DNA of 64,000 nucleotides from Pyrinomonadaceae bacterium (GTDB taxonomy: Bacteria; Acidobacteriota; Blastocatellia; Pyrinomonadales; Pyrinomonadaceae). The notes beneath the pieces are model-generated. The model was not told where the DNA came from. It did no database searches and was given only the letters and a program-made list of their open reading frames with translations. The stretch is taken from the NCBI GenBank assembly GCA_019694395.1, contig JAIBCC010000001.1, forward strand, positions 1 to 64,000. The letters are read 5' to 3'. This document shows, piece after piece, positions 1 through 10,127 of the stretch. Each line of letters starts with the position of its first letter. Position 1 is the first letter of the stretch. The position numbers were made by a program, and so were the translations under genes.

Positions 1-276
1 TCAACTTCTCTTAAAAATGTTGGTTCAGCCGCAAACGGAGCTAACAAATGGGGAGTTCAGGATTTGATCGGAAACATTTCCGAATGGACTGATACTGAAT
101 TTCAAGCCTATGAAAACGGAAAATTTACTGCGCCAGCCGATGCCAAAGGAAGTTTCGTTACCCGTGGAGGTTCTTATGCAATCTCTTCCGGCAGCAAAAT
201 AACTTCGGCAACACGCTACTACGCTCCTCCAACGGCAAAGGATTCTCGATTAGGTTTTCGTTTGGTCTCAAATTAA
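1..276 (+). CDS. FGE-sulfatase (SUMF1-like) domain protein, C-terminal fragment
   Basis: The open frame enters from the left edge and ends at a TAA; only the last 91 codons are visible. The fragment has the C-terminal pattern of the formylglycine-generating-enzyme-like fold: GNISEWT, then RGGS, then RLGFRLV at the extreme end. In bacteria this domain is often an add-on to Ser/Thr kinases or lipoproteins rather than a true sulfatase activator, so the role of the full protein cannot be told from here. A TPR gene follows 15 nt downstream and is probably co-transcribed. Confidence 0.8.
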   Translation, partial: STSLKNVGSAANGANKWGVQDLIGNISEWTDTEFQAYENGKFTAPADAKGSFVTRGGSYAISSGSKITSATRYYAPPTAKDSRLGFRLVSN

Positions 277-291
277 AATCGAGAGTTTATT

Positions 292-1665
292 ATGTCCAAA
301 TCCATTTCTATTTGCCTGTTTTTTTGTTTAGTATTCGCTTTATCGGTGGTTAGTTTTGGTCAGGATTTAGGCAGCAGTAACGGTCTTTTCCGTTCGCCAA
401 ATCCTACCTCTACCAAAACAACTGAAAAGAAATCAACTCCGAAACCAACCGCAGCCAAAAAGGAAACGCCTAAAAAAGAAACGGTCAAATCCACAACCGC
501 CAGAAGTGCTCCCAGATCAAATAGTTCTGCCAAAACTTCACGAGCTAAAACCGAAGTTGCTAAAACTTTTGAAAAAATTGAACCGGCAAAAATTGCGGTA
601 AATAAACAACAGCCCAATAACATTGTCATCAATGTCGGACAACCAACCACTGGAAATTTTGACGAATTATACGAAAAAGCAATTGATGAGGGTAACAATG
701 CCCGCGATGACAGAAACTATTCGTCAGCAGAGTCTGCCTATCGCCGTGCTCAAAGTTTAAAACCCAAAGATTCAAGGGCAGTTTACGGATTAGGAAATAT
801 TTACAGTGACCAGCAACGTTGGGAGGAAGCCGAAAAATACTATCGTCAGGCAATCTTGCTTGAGCCAAACAGTCCCGAAGCGCATATTGCACTCAGCTTC
901 GTTCTTACTCAACCCGTGGTTGGAACGGATTTATCAAACAGATTTACTGAAGCTGAAAAAATGGCACGCAAAGCCCTTTTCTTAGATCCAAACAATGCAG
1001 TCGGTTACGATCAATTGGGCGTTGCTCTTGAATCGCGCGGCTTAATTGAAAAAGAAACGCAGGAATCATATCGAAAGGCAATTCAAATTGATCCAAATTT
1101 TGCCCTGGCTTATGCTCATCTTGGCAGATTATTGCGCCGGAATGGTTTAGTTAATGAGTCTTCGGCTGCTTATAAGGACGCTATCAGACTTTCCACCGAT
1201 GTTCCGACTATGATCTTAGTTGCCGAAGTGATGCAAACCCAACAGCGGTTTGTTGAATCAGAACAGCTCCTGCGTCGTGCGATTTCGGCTGACCCCAAAA
1301 ATCCGACAGCGTTGTTTCTTCTTGGACGGGCTTTAACTACTCGCAATAGTTTTGCCGAAGCCGAACAAGTCTTGAGAACAAGTGTAGCGGTCAGTCCAAA
1401 CAGTTTTGTTTCATACGCTTTGCTCGGTTCACTTTATGCCCGGCAAAACAATTTTACCGAAGCCGAAAAAACTCTAATGGAGGCATTAAAAGTTGTTTCT
1501 CTGAATGAACGAAAACGGCTCTCGCAAGAATTTGAATTTGTGGGTGATGGTTTAATGAAAGTTGGCAAGACAAAAGATGCGGTTCGCGTTTATCGCCAGG
1601 CAATTGCTTTAGATGGCGATAAGTCATTATTAACAACCAAGTTAAACAAAGCACAAAAAAGTTAG
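292..1665 (+). CDS. Secreted tetratricopeptide-repeat protein
   Basis: 457 aa. Residues 1-23 form a signal peptide ending near SFGQ. A Lys/Thr/Ser/Pro-rich low-complexity linker (about 35-110) follows, then TPR repeats from about 125 to the C-terminus, with the usual A/G-Y-A and P spacing (for example PKDSRAVYGLGNIY, LEPNSPEAHIALSF). It is likely periplasmic or outer-membrane associated and acts as a protein-interaction scaffold. The start is the ATG after GAGAG, 15 nt behind the FGE-domain gene, so an operon is likely. No catalytic domain is visible. Confidence 0.8.
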   Translation: MSKSISICLFFCLVFALSVVSFGQDLGSSNGLFRSPNPTSTKTTEKKSTPKPTAAKKETPKKETVKSTTARSAPRSNSSAKTSRAKTEVAKTFEKIEPAKIAVNKQQPNNIVINVGQPTTGNFDELYEKAIDEGNNARDDRNYSSAESAYRRAQSLKPKDSRAVYGLGNIYSDQQRWEEAEKYYRQAILLEPNSPEAHIALSFVLTQPVVGTDLSNRFTEAEKMARKALFLDPNNAVGYDQLGVALESRGLIEKETQESYRKAIQIDPNFALAYAHLGRLLRRNGLVNESSAAYKDAIRLSTDVPTMILVAEVMQTQQRFVESEQLLRRAISADPKNPTALFLLGRALTTRNSFAEAEQVLRTSVAVSPNSFVSYALLGSLYARQNNFTEAEKTLMEALKVVSLNERKRLSQEFEFVGDGLMKVGKTKDAVRVYRQAIALDGDKSLLTTKLNKAQKS

Positions 1666-1765
1666 ACTAAAATAAACTTTTTATTGAAATATGTTGTTGA
1701 TTAGGCGTTTTTCAACCTTAAGCGTTGGAGACGCTTAATTTATCGAGAGGGGATTTTTCAGCTTT

Positions 1766-4057
1766 ATGGCTGTTCCAAACTTAGAAAGAAAAATGCTTTA
1801 TTGTCCAAAATGCAGCAGTAGTTATCAGGAAGGCACACAAAGATTTTGCACTAATGATGGTAGCAGATTGGTAACAAGTTCTTCCGCGACAAAATCCACA
1901 ACCACTTCGCAGGGGGTCTTTTCCAGTCTGCTCGAAAAAACTTCATCAAGCTATGAAAATGATGAAAAGATGGTGCCCAAACAACGTTTGTCTCAACCGC
2001 AAACGGTCAGAAACGAAAAACCTGTTTTTAAGACAAATTTAAGCAGCAAGGTTTTCAAAAGTGAAAGTTTTACTCAAAAACGTGAAGAAAAACCGATTCA
2101 AGTCAACAAACCTGTAGTTCGTCTGGTTAAACCAAACGAAATTGCCTCCGGCACGGCAGAAGTCGGAGACCGTTCCGTTAATCCGACCGGAAGACTTGCT
2201 CTGACTATGGAAAATCCGAAAGTAATGCTCGGACAGACCATCAAGGGTCGTTATTACATTATTGAACTGATTGGGAAAGATGACAGCAGCATTACCTATT
2301 TGGCGGAAGATAAAATAATTGCCAACAAAGAGGTTGTTGTGCGGGTTTTAATGGAGGAAAAAAACGACGAATTTTTAAGCAAGATATTTGCTGAAGAGCG
2401 TGTTTCTCTCTCTCATATTAATCATCCTAATGTAGTAAAAGTTTTAGATTCCGGCGAACTTTTAGAAGGAAAGCCTTTTGTAGTGACGGAAAGAGTTGAC
2501 GGATTCTCGCTCAAAGAAAAACTACACAAACTAGAGAATTTCAATCCGCAAAGGACCGGACGAATTATTCGGCAAGCTTCGTTTGCTTTGAGTGAAGTTC
2601 ATCAAAACGGAATTTTACATCGCAGTTTAAAACCCGAAAATATTTTTTTGACGGTTTCCGAAGTTGGTTCTGAACTGGTAAAAGTTGCTGATTTTGTGGT
2701 TTCAAATGGAGCTAAAAAACAAAATCTAGAAACCGTCAAATATCTTTCGCCCGAACAACTGGAAGGGAAAATGCCGAATTATGCCAGTGATATTTATTCT
2801 CTGGCAGTTATCGCGTATCAAATGCTGACCGGAAAAATGCCGTTTAGTTTTGCTTCATCTGACCAACTTTACCGGGCGCAAAAAGAAGGTTTGACAAATT
2901 TGCCGAGCGAAGTGCGACCTGAACTTCCCCCGGAAGTTGACGAAGTTTTTATAAAAGCTTTAGCTTTTGTTCCGACCGATAGATACCCGAAAGCACGTGA
3001 TTTCGGTGACGCGTTTTTCCATTCTTTGGTTGATGTTTCTGAACAGGAATCATATTCAGAAGAGGCTAAAAAACCGGAAAAACCTTTGATGTCCGGTAAT
3101 GCGTTTGTTATTCCTAGCCTCAAGGAAAAGAAAGAGTTGAACGGCGTTACTATTGGAGCAAAAACTGAAAAAGTTGAAGAAGAAACAAACAAACTCCAAT
3201 TTAATACACCTAAATCCGAATTAGCCTGGGAAAAGCGTTCACCCGAACCAATTAATACCGGAAACTGGTTAAATTATCTGATTTACGGTTTAGGTTTATT
3301 GATCTTATTGGTGGGAACATTCGGAATTGTCCGTTATATGATGAATCGTCAGCCTGCCCCGGATTATGTTCCGCCCAAGGTTGAAAAAACTGTTGACCCA
3401 AATGAAGATCGTAAAACCATTACAGAGGCAACCGATCAAAGTAAATCACCGACACCGACGGAAATTGAATCACCGCCATTGCCACGGAATATTACTCAAC
3501 CTCCAAATACTCAATTTTTTGAGAATTCAAAACTTGAGTTAAAAGGTGATCTGGCTAAGAATTATCGTGGTTTTCTGCTTTATTATCCAAACGAGTGGTC
3601 AAAAAATACAACTGATACAAATTTTGTTGATGTTTCGCGCAAGGCAGAAAGCGGGACACCGATTGAACAGTTTTTAGTCAGCTATTACGACAGTAAAGGA
3701 ACCTTTAGCGGAGATTTGGAAAGATTTCCTAAATTAGTCGAAGATTCCAATAAAATTTTGGGTAAAAAGCTTCCGAATTATCACTTTATTTCCGAAAGCG
3801 AAAAAACTGTAAATAACGGTTGGCGAGCTTATGAAATGAAGTTTGAAGGTGAAGGCGAAACCCAAAAAGGGGAAAAGATTAAAATGTGGGGTAGACGTTT
3901 ATTTATTCCTGCGGCTCGTCCGGGAGTTAAAAGCGGTTTTGTCATCACAATGTTGGCGACTTCCCTTTCTCCGGTGGTAAAAAGTGCCGATGATGTTGGA
4001 ATCAAAGGTGATTTAGGCAGTATTTTGGAAACCTTTGAACCATCCACAAAAGATTAA
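1766..4057 (+). CDS. Zinc-ribbon transmembrane pseudokinase (Ser/Thr kinase fold)
   Basis: 763 aa. An N-terminal zinc ribbon (C13, C16, C28 and nearby D31) is followed by a kinase-like domain at about 155-420. A hydrophobic helix lies at about 502-525, and the extracytoplasmic C-terminal domain is about 230 aa. The kinase fold is recognisable (HxNVVxVLDSGE, an APE-like SPEQL, SDIYSLAVIAYQMLTGKMPF), but the catalytic residues are lost: the glycine loop lacks GxGxxG, the VAIK lysine position reads VRV, HRD reads HRS (about 285-287) and DFG reads DFV. It should therefore bind rather than phosphorylate. An alternative start is the ATG at 1793, which begins MLYCPKC. The next gene encodes three FHA domains, which suggests a signalling pair. 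Confidence 0.8.
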   Translation: MAVPNLERKMLYCPKCSSSYQEGTQRFCTNDGSRLVTSSSATKSTTTSQGVFSSLLEKTSSSYENDEKMVPKQRLSQPQTVRNEKPVFKTNLSSKVFKSESFTQKREEKPIQVNKPVVRLVKPNEIASGTAEVGDRSVNPTGRLALTMENPKVMLGQTIKGRYYIIELIGKDDSSITYLAEDKIIANKEVVVRVLMEEKNDEFLSKIFAEERVSLSHINHPNVVKVLDSGELLEGKPFVVTERVDGFSLKEKLHKLENFNPQRTGRIIRQASFALSEVHQNGILHRSLKPENIFLTVSEVGSELVKVADFVVSNGAKKQNLETVKYLSPEQLEGKMPNYASDIYSLAVIAYQMLTGKMPFSFASSDQLYRAQKEGLTNLPSEVRPELPPEVDEVFIKALAFVPTDRYPKARDFGDAFFHSLVDVSEQESYSEEAKKPEKPLMSGNAFVIPSLKEKKELNGVTIGAKTEKVEEETNKLQFNTPKSELAWEKRSPEPINTGNWLNYLIYGLGLLILLVGTFGIVRYMMNRQPAPDYVPPKVEKTVDPNEDRKTITEATDQSKSPTPTEIESPPLPRNITQPPNTQFFENSKLELKGDLAKNYRGFLLYYPNEWSKNTTDTNFVDVSRKAESGTPIEQFLVSYYDSKGTFSGDLERFPKLVEDSNKILGKKLPNYHFISESEKTVNNGWRAYEMKFEGEGETQKGEKIKMWGRRLFIPAARPGVKSGFVITMLATSLSPVVKSADDVGIKGDLGSILETFEPSTKD

Positions 4058-4089
4058 TTTAATCTAACCGAACTCATAAAAATTACGGC

Positions 4090-4121
4090 AAAGCGTAGGG
4101 ACTTTTTCCTTACGCTTTTTT
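4090..4121 (+). terminator. Rho-independent terminator after the pseudokinase gene
   Basis: AAAGCGTAGG pairs with CCTTACGCTTT (one G-T pair) across a short T-rich loop, and T residues follow. Confidence 0.75.
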
Positions 4122-4183
4122 GTTTAGGTATGGTAAATTATAAGTTTCAGCAGTCAAAATAAATTTTCGTCTGATTATCCGCA

Positions 4184-7100
4184 ATGAAAATAGTTTTAAT
4201 AGATGAGCAATCCAGCTCCGGTGAACTTACATTTCAACAAGACACAATAAAAATTGGACGCAACGCCCACGAATGCCAAATTTCATTTGCCCGTGATAAA
4301 TTTCCCATGGTTTCGCGTCACCATGCAGAAATTCAACACCGTAATAACACTTGGGTTTTGGTTGATACTAATTCTTCTTACGGAACTTTTTTAAATAATT
4401 CAAAACTAGCCCCGAATGAGCCAAAGGTCATCCAGGTTGGAAGTGCAATCCAATTGGGGGTTGACGGACCTGTTTTGATTGTAATTTTATTGGAAACAGG
4501 CGGAGCAAATGTTCCGGTTTCCAATCCCCAACAAGCAGTTCCCCAAACTCCATCGCAACCGAAACCGCAATCTGTTATTCCACAAGCCAAAACACCGCAA
4601 TCAATAATTCCGCAGGCAGTAAATTTGCCCCCACAAGTGCCTGCTCAGGGTTCGCCCATCAAACCAAATGTTCCGCTTGAGGTTGAAATACCCGTCATCG
4701 AAATGGTCGGAAAATCAGTGCCACCATTTCAAATGAAAAAAGATCAGATCTGGTTGGGTCGGGATTTAAGTTGTGATGTTGTGTTTGAACCTGACGCAGC
4801 AATGGTTTCACGCAAACACGCCCAGATTTCCCGCCAAAACACTGGCTTTTTTTTGACCGATAATAATAGTTTTAACGGGACTTTGGTTAAAGGACAGCGC
4901 ATTTCCACTCCGACACAGCTTTATCACGGTGATGAAATACAACTCGGAATGTGCGGTCCGGTTTTGAAATTTATTTTACCCAGTCAAGTTGCACCAAAAG
5001 GTGCTAGTCTTGCTGGTCAACGCGCAGTTGCCCATAGCCAAAATGCCGCATTAAATAGTCAGGTTGAGCAAATTTCTCCAAAAACAATGGTTTTGAAAGG
5101 CGATTCAGTTGTCAAAAAAATCACCAAATCAAAAGATGCTCAGCTTTTAATGTCCTTGAAATTTGGTGAAAAAAGTGAATTGATAATTGGACGCGGAGAA
5201 AAGAATGATATTCGCCTCGACGGTTTGCAAATTTCCAATCGCCACGCCCGTTTACAAAAAAATGCGAACGGGATTTATATCGAAGACCTCGGCTCAACCA
5301 ATGGCATTTATCTGAACGGACAAAGGGTTCAGCGTCAAATTATTTCCAAAAGCGATCAGGTTCAAGTTGGTTCTTTCGTTATCAAGATTGACGAAAGTAA
5401 CACCATCGGAGTTTTTGACACACGTTCAAAAACACGGATTGATTGTGTAAAACTGACGAAAGAAGTAAAAAACCGAGGTGGCGGCGGGAAAATAAAGCTT
5501 TTGGATGATATTTCGCTATCTATTCAGCCAAATGAGTTTATCGGTTTATTAGGACCGTCCGGCGCGGGCAAATCAACCTTAATGGATGCCATGAACGGAA
5601 TGCGTCCTGCTACCGGCGGCAGTGTTTTAATTAATAATTCCGACCTTTATGAGCATCTCGATTCACTTAAACAATCAATCGGTTATGTTCCCCAGGATGA
5701 CATCATTCACCGAGAATTGAGCGTTTACCGCACACTTTTTTATGTAGCAAAATTAAGACTTTCACGTGACGTTTCCACCAAAGAAATTAATGAAATAATC
5801 AATGAAGTTTTGGATGTGACTGGTTTGGCTGAACGAAAGGATTTACCTGTTTCACAGCTTTCAGGCGGACAGAGAAAACGTGTTTCGATTGCGGTCGAAT
5901 TAATTACCAAACCTTCAATTATTTATTTGGACGAGCCGACTTCAGGACTTGATCCGGCGACGGAAGAAAAGATCATGAAACTTTTCCGTCAGATTGCTGA
6001 GTCCGGCAGAACGGTTATTTTGACGACGCACGCCATGGAAAACGTCAAGCTTTTTGACAAAATTGTGGTGTTAATGCGGGGAAAATTGGTTTTTTACGGA
6101 AAACCAGAGGAAGCATTGGCTCATGTTGGAGCTAAAAATTTCAAAGAGCTATACGACAAACTCGAAGAACCGGTTGAAGCCGAAGTCCAAAAACTGAACG
6201 AATCAAAAAGAAAGGAAATTACCGAAAGAGTTGCCGAAGACTGGAAACAGAAATTTATCAAAACTCCGCAATATAAAGCCAACGTTTATGAGCCTTTGAA
6301 AGAGATCGGCAAAACTCAATCTCAAGGCGTTCAGAAAAAACACGGGCTTGGAATTGTCGGAGCATTTCGGCAATGGTTTACGCTTTCCCGCCGTTATTTA
6401 GAGGTTTTACTACGGGATAAATTCAATCTTTTTATTCTTTTTGCTCAAGCTCCGATCATTGCCTTTTTGACCTTTTTAGTGATGGATGCCAATCGTCCGC
6501 GAGACATAGTTTATCTGGTTTTGGCGTTGGTTTCGATTTGGTTCGGAACTGCACTTTCTGCCCGCGAAATCATTCGTGAACGCCCCGTTTATACACGTGA
6601 ACGAATGGTTAATCTGGGTATTCTTCCCTATCTTGGTTCAAAATTATTGATTTTGGGAATAATTGTTGGGATTCAATCCCTTATGTTATTTGTCCCGCTT
6701 AAATTCTTTGATTTAACTGGGTTGATGTCTATGCCGGGTGATTTTGGCGGAATCGTGCAGTTTTGGACAATGCTTTTAACTGCCGGAGTCGGAATTGCGA
6801 TTGGATTACTCATTTCAGCATTAGTTAAAACGTCCGAAATGGCAACCAGTCTGGTTCCGCTGATTTTAATTCCGCAAATTCTTTTTTCGGGATTGGTTGG
6901 CGTTCCAACCGGATTTTCAAAAGTTGTTGGGTTGACAATGCCTGTAACCTGGTCATTTGACACGATGAAACGCTATTCGGGACTTGATACTTTAGAAAAA
7001 GACGGGGCTTTACCTAAAGAAAATCCAAAGAGCAAAACAAAGGGTTTAGGTTTGTATAAATTTATTGAACAGGAAAACAAAGACAGCATCAACGATGCAA

Positions 7101-7342
7101 AGGAACAAATCGACCAATTCAAAAAGGATGCCGAAGAAAAAACCAGAGCCGGACAAGCACCGGATTTAAGTAATTTGCCAACTATTAAAGAGGCAAAACC
7201 AATTCCTGAAAATCTAAGTCCATATGTTACTTTTCTTCATCCGTGGATGCACGAGATTTTAAATCAGTTTGTTTTGATGGTAATGTTTTATATGTTGTTA
7301 TTCGTAACTCTGATAGTTTTACGTTTACAAGATATTGGTTAG
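4184..7342 (+). CDS. Triple-FHA ABC-2 type transporter (ATPase-permease fusion)
   Basis: 1052 aa. Three FHA domains (about 12-85, 170-260 and 325-400, each with the SRHAxI/NRHAR and N-S-x-G signature) precede an ABCG-type ATPase: Walker A GPSGAGKS at about 457, Q-loop YVPQDD, signature LSGGQRKR at about 559, Walker B IIYLDEPTSGLDP. A permease with about six membrane helices starts near 735 and ends at the C-terminus. FHA domains bind phosphothreonine peptides, so export is probably gated by Ser/Thr phosphorylation. Mycobacterial FHA-ABC half-transporters have this order with fewer FHA domains. Proline/glutamine-rich linkers separate FHA1 from FHA2. The substrate is unknown. Confidence 0.9.
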   Translation: MKIVLIDEQSSSGELTFQQDTIKIGRNAHECQISFARDKFPMVSRHHAEIQHRNNTWVLVDTNSSYGTFLNNSKLAPNEPKVIQVGSAIQLGVDGPVLIVILLETGGANVPVSNPQQAVPQTPSQPKPQSVIPQAKTPQSIIPQAVNLPPQVPAQGSPIKPNVPLEVEIPVIEMVGKSVPPFQMKKDQIWLGRDLSCDVVFEPDAAMVSRKHAQISRQNTGFFLTDNNSFNGTLVKGQRISTPTQLYHGDEIQLGMCGPVLKFILPSQVAPKGASLAGQRAVAHSQNAALNSQVEQISPKTMVLKGDSVVKKITKSKDAQLLMSLKFGEKSELIIGRGEKNDIRLDGLQISNRHARLQKNANGIYIEDLGSTNGIYLNGQRVQRQIISKSDQVQVGSFVIKIDESNTIGVFDTRSKTRIDCVKLTKEVKNRGGGGKIKLLDDISLSIQPNEFIGLLGPSGAGKSTLMDAMNGMRPATGGSVLINNSDLYEHLDSLKQSIGYVPQDDIIHRELSVYRTLFYVAKLRLSRDVSTKEINEIINEVLDVTGLAERKDLPVSQLSGGQRKRVSIAVELITKPSIIYLDEPTSGLDPATEEKIMKLFRQIAESGRTVILTTHAMENVKLFDKIVVLMRGKLVFYGKPEEALAHVGAKNFKELYDKLEEPVEAEVQKLNESKRKEITERVAEDWKQKFIKTPQYKANVYEPLKEIGKTQSQGVQKKHGLGIVGAFRQWFTLSRRYLEVLLRDKFNLFILFAQAPIIAFLTFLVMDANRPRDIVYLVLALVSIWFGTALSAREIIRERPVYTRERMVNLGILPYLGSKLLILGIIVGIQSLMLFVPLKFFDLTGLMSMPGDFGGIVQFWTMLLTAGVGIAIGLLISALVKTSEMATSLVPLILIPQILFSGLVGVPTGFSKVVGLTMPVTWSFDTMKRYSGLDTLEKDGALPKENPKSKTKGLGLYKFIEQENKDSINDAKEQIDQFKKDAEEKTRAGQAPDLSNLPTIKEAKPIPENLSPYVTFLHPWMHEILNQFVLMVMFYMLLFVTLIVLRLQDIG

Positions 7343-7352
7343 GGTTTTATAA

Positions 7353-7925
7353 ATGAGAGTTTTCGCTAAAATTTGTTTGTTATTTATTTTATTAGTGGCA
7401 GTTGCCGGAATTTTTTCGGCTTGTAATTATGCAGGTGCGCCAAGAACCGAAAGTAACCAAAGTAATATTCCCAAAAGTGATTACCCGCCTGCTCCGCCTA
7501 AATTAATGGAGGCAACCTTGACTAAAACCGATGGCACTACTTTTACTCTCAACAGCCAAAAAGGTAAAGTGATTTTGATAAATGCCTGGGCAACCTGGTG
7601 CGGTCCATGCCGTCAGGAAATGCCGGAACTTATCAAAATGCAAACCGAATTGAAAGATAAAGGATTGGAAATCATTGGTTTAGCCGTGGATGAACAGGAC
7701 GATAACGAAGCTATCAAGAGTTTTGCCAAAGAAATGGGTATCAATTACGATTTGGTAAAGGGTGACGAAAGTTTATTTGGTGAATTCCTTAAAATCAGTA
7801 AGAAAGATGCTATTCCACAAAGTTTTTTGATTGATCGTGACGGCAAATTGGTTGGAGTTTTTGTTGGCGGCGGCAGCACTTTACAAAGACTGCTTGATGG
7901 AACCCGAAAACTTGTAAATAGTTAG
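7353..7925 (+). CDS. TlpA/ResA-like thioredoxin lipoprotein
   Basis: 190 aa. A signal peptide with a lipobox ends in IFSAC (Cys24), then a linker leads into a thioredoxin-fold domain with the catalytic WCGPC motif (Cys83 and Cys86) and a cis-Pro region at AIPQSFLID. It should be membrane-anchored outside the cytoplasm and reduce disulfides in envelope or cytochrome c proteins. It follows the FHA transporter by 10 nt, so the two are probably co-transcribed. Confidence 0.85.
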   Translation: MRVFAKICLLFILLVAVAGIFSACNYAGAPRTESNQSNIPKSDYPPAPPKLMEATLTKTDGTTFTLNSQKGKVILINAWATWCGPCRQEMPELIKMQTELKDKGLEIIGLAVDEQDDNEAIKSFAKEMGINYDLVKGDESLFGEFLKISKKDAIPQSFLIDRDGKLVGVFVGGGSTLQRLLDGTRKLVNS

Positions 7926-7971
7926 TTTCTCTCCTTTTTATTTTGTAATTCATTCGTGATAGGCTAATTTT

Positions 7972-9003
7972 ATGAGACTTTCAGAATTAGCCGAAAAAAC
8001 TTTTTCGACCATAGAAAACGGTAATCCCGATACTGAAATTGTGGCTGCTGCCGGACTTGATCTAGCCCAAAACGGCGAAGTTACTTTTCTTGCCAATCCG
8101 AAATACACTCCCCAGATCAAAGAAACAAAAGCCAGTGCAATTTTTTTGAATAATAATGTCCCAATCGAACGCGAAGACATTGCTGTTTTGCGTGCCAAAG
8201 ACGCTTATGTTGCCTACACCCGATCGTTAAGGCTTTTTCATCCTGACCCAGAGATCATTCCCGCTATTCACTCAACCGCTGTAATTCACGAAACTGCCAA
8301 GTTGTCAGAAAATGTTGAAATAATGGCAAATGTTGTCATCGGAAAAGATTGCGAAATTGCTGAAAACGTCAAAATATTTCCTAATGCAACCATTTACGAT
8401 GGTGTCAAAATAGGAAAAGGCTCGGTCATTCATTCAGGCGTTTCAATCCGCGAGAACTGCGAAATCGGCGAAAACTGCATTATCCATAACAATACTACAA
8501 TCGGTTCGGATGGATTCGGTTACGCCAAGGACGAAGACAAACATTGGCTGAAAATCCCGCAAGTCGGACGAGTTGTTTTAGAAGATAATGTTGAAATCGG
8601 CGCAAATTCTGCAATTGATTGCGCTTCCGTCGGCGAAACGCGAATCAAAAGCGGGGTCAAAATTGATAATCTGGTGCAAATCGGACATTCCTGCACGGTC
8701 GAAGAAGACACTTTAATTTGTTCGCAAACCGGATTAGCTGGAAGTTCCGTTATCGGAAAACGGGTAATTTTAGCCGGACAGGTTGGAATTGCAGGACATT
8801 TGAAAGTTGGTGACGATGTAGTAATTACCGCCAAATCTGCCACGTCACATGATGTTGACTCCGGTAAAATAATTTCTGGTGTTCCTGCTTTTGATAATCG
8901 GGATTGGCTTCGTTCGACAGCTGCCTATCGTCGTTTAGGTGATATGGCAAAAACCATTCGGGATTTAGAAAAAAGATTAACCGAATTGGAAAAAGAGAAA
9001 TAA
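7972..9003 (+). CDS. lpxD: UDP-3-O-acylglucosamine N-acyltransferase
   Basis: 343 aa, the usual LpxD length. An N-terminal uridine-binding domain (about 1-100) precedes a left-handed beta-helix of hexapeptide repeats (about 100-310, repeated I-G-x-N/D) and a C-terminal helix. The NTTIGSDGFGY and DNLVQIGHSC motifs are typical; the His near 240 is the expected catalytic base. It transfers the second fatty acyl chain from acyl-ACP in lipid A synthesis, so the organism should make lipopolysaccharide. It stands apart from other lpx genes here. Confidence 0.92.
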   Translation: MRLSELAEKTFSTIENGNPDTEIVAAAGLDLAQNGEVTFLANPKYTPQIKETKASAIFLNNNVPIEREDIAVLRAKDAYVAYTRSLRLFHPDPEIIPAIHSTAVIHETAKLSENVEIMANVVIGKDCEIAENVKIFPNATIYDGVKIGKGSVIHSGVSIRENCEIGENCIIHNNTTIGSDGFGYAKDEDKHWLKIPQVGRVVLEDNVEIGANSAIDCASVGETRIKSGVKIDNLVQIGHSCTVEEDTLICSQTGLAGSSVIGKRVILAGQVGIAGHLKVGDDVVITAKSATSHDVDSGKIISGVPAFDNRDWLRSTAAYRRLGDMAKTIRDLEKRLTELEKEK

Positions 9004-9220
9004 TTATTTCTCTTCTTCCAACTTTCCACCAATTCGTTCAATTTTGCCAATCAAGTCCACCAAATTTTCCTAACCTTTAGGTTTTTCTTGGGAACTTTGC
9101 AGCGTTTCGTTGAAAAACAATTTCCACTATTTGCTCGGATTTGAGAGAGAAAAAAATACAAAAACTCACGCAAAGCTGCAAAGCACGCTAAGTTTTCTTT
9201 TTATCTTCTATTCAACTAAC

Positions 9221-9946
9221 TTATTTTTTTATCATTTTACTGCCTACATTGAACGGCAGATTCTCGGCGAATTCAATAAATGTATCAACAGTGGCTCCGC
9301 TTCCGCCAAGTTGGACGAGTTTATTATCTTTCCTCACTAACAAAGGAATTGCACAGGTTGCGCCTTCCGACATTTGACTACCACCTTTATCAAAGGTAAA
9401 CCGCATTGGAGTTTCACCGCTTCGACAAGTTTCAACCAGCCTTTTTTGCATTGCGTCCTGTGCGGCGGACTCGCTAGAAAATTCAGTCAATAAATAAATA
9501 ATTGTTTGTGTTTTTGATTCATTTGAATAGATTCCGACAAAGTTAGCCTCACTTCCCCAAACATTTCCTTTTGGCGGATAACGGTCATTTAATTTGTAAT
9601 CCTTGACCGTATTCGGCAAATTTACGGTTGAATCAGCCGGATACATATTTCGATAGGCAAAGAAACCTAAAACACCGCCAATTAAAAGCAATAACAGAAA
9701 AAATCCGCCGCAACCTAACAATAATCCGGTTCGGCTCTTCTTTGGAGTGGGTTCCTTCGCCGCTGACTTAGCAACAATCGGAGCTTCAAATTGCGGATAG
9801 AATCCTCCTAGCCTTTGCCATTGATTTTCACCTTGTCTAATGGCTAAATCATTTGGAGAAAGCTGTCCGCTGCCAAGCATTTCCAGCACTTTTGATTCTT
9901 CAAAAGGTCCAAGCTGCTGATTATTTTTGTTGATATAAATTTGCAT
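9221..9946 (-). CDS. GYF_2 (DUF4339) domain membrane protein
   Basis: 241 aa. The first 50 residues match the GYF_2 domain (GPFEESKVLEMLGSGQLSPNDLAIRQG, then W-x-x-L). A Lys/Pro linker and one transmembrane helix (about 73-93, rich in Gly/Leu) follow, then an extracytoplasmic domain of about 140 aa without a recognised family. GYF_2 domains are protein-interaction modules. The ATG sits after GGAG. The 5' neighbour is a divergent msrB; the 217 nt to lpxD hold no supported gene. Confidence 0.7.
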   Translation of the reverse strand: MQIYINKNNQQLGPFEESKVLEMLGSGQLSPNDLAIRQGENQWQRLGGFYPQFEAPIVAKSAAKEPTPKKSRTGLLLGCGGFFLLLLLIGGVLGFFAYRNMYPADSTVNLPNTVKDYKLNDRYPPKGNVWGSEANFVGIYSNESKTQTIIYLLTEFSSESAAQDAMQKRLVETCRSGETPMRFTFDKGGSQMSEGATCAIPLLVRKDNKLVQLGGSGATVDTFIEFAENLPFNVGSKMIKK

Positions 9947-10127
9947 ACTTCTCCTGTTTAAAACGGTTTTGCAACCGAAAATCCGACCTTTGAAATTTGA
10001 CAGAATTTAAATATAGCACGTTTGGGATTGTAGAATTATTTTTTTATCCAAAAGTCATAAGCAAAAATCAGACAAAACATTATTTTTTTATGGAACAAAA
10101 CCATCAAAATGCGGAATAATAGAATCT

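Noticed and set aside
9110-9340. 76-codon plus-strand ORF after lpxD
   Set aside because: It overlaps the well-supported GYF_2 gene on the other strand, has low-complexity composition and no ribosome site.
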